From Fulvia fulva (lineage: Eukaryota > Ascomycota > Dothideomycetes > Mycosphaerellales > Mycosphaerellaceae): a stretch of DNA of 64,000 bases. Location of the stretch: NCBI RefSeq assembly GCF_020509005.1, contig NC_063012.1, positions 8,432,001 to 8,496,000 on the forward strand, read 5' to 3'. Shown piece by piece: positions 63,982-64,000 of the stretch. The position numbers were made by a program, and so were the translations under genes. The notes under the pieces are model-generated. The model was not told the DNA's origin. It ran no database searches and worked only from the letters and a program-made list of their open reading frames with translations. Position 1 is the first letter of the stretch. Every line of letters begins with the position of its first letter.

Positions 63982-64000
63982 CTGCAGTTCATGTCAGTGC

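Overview
The window is nuclear DNA of a filamentous ascomycete. Genes are dense and lie on both strands. Many carry short spliceosomal introns (about 47-90 nt; one of 194 nt) with GTAAGT/GTGAGT-type donors. The proteins are fungal orthologues such as Cet1, Rrn6, Spc25, SAT4-type membrane proteins and Hsp78. Pezizomycotina is secure; Dothideomycetes is a guess from protein character, not something the sequence proves. There are no operons. I resolved introns by joining reading frames at GT..AG sites so that conserved protein blocks continue, so exon coordinates are predictions.

Layout. 0.3-10 kb: a hypothetical gene, a SMI1/KNR4-domain gene, TYW3 (wybutosine), signal peptide peptidase, a 2.1-kb gene-poor stretch holding a 479-bp inverted-repeat element, and a Nup53-type nucleoporin. 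10.5-17 kb: a Tho1-like SAP protein, then three peroxisomal-type fatty-acid genes (acyl-CoA synthetase, acyl-CoA oxidase, enoyl-CoA isomerase) whose products end in AKL, AKL and AKI. 18.5-20.6 kb: a decayed cytochrome P450 with two in-frame stops, a frameshift and about 0.5 kb of inserted sequence. 20.7-27.7 kb: a mitochondrial-type membrane protein divergent from separase. 29-44.7 kb: the mRNA-capping RNA triphosphatase, proteasome subunit Rpn2, a SAT4-family membrane protein with a 9-nt microexon, the meiotic MutS homologue Msh5, Emc5 and eEF1B. 45-57 kb: mitochondrial Hsp78, a PhoD-like phosphatase, a hypothetical nuclear-type protein, a 99-residue two-repeat protein split over three small exons, Rrn6 and Spc25. 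58-64 kb: an MFS drug/polyamine-type transporter, an IMPACT-domain protein, and a convergent pair encoding a catabolic acetolactate synthase and an alpha-acetolactate decarboxylase. The last gene is cut by the right edge.

Two groups look like functional modules. The 11.6-16.8 kb trio would activate, oxidise and isomerise acyl-CoAs in peroxisomes, and two of its upstream regions hold the CCTCGG core bound by fungal fatty-acid regulators. The 61.3-64 kb pair would turn pyruvate into acetoin through acetolactate, a route best known from bacterial als/bud operons. Here at least the synthase is split by an intron. This pair is the most unusual content of the window. The rest is mostly conserved housekeeping, cell-cycle and meiosis genes.
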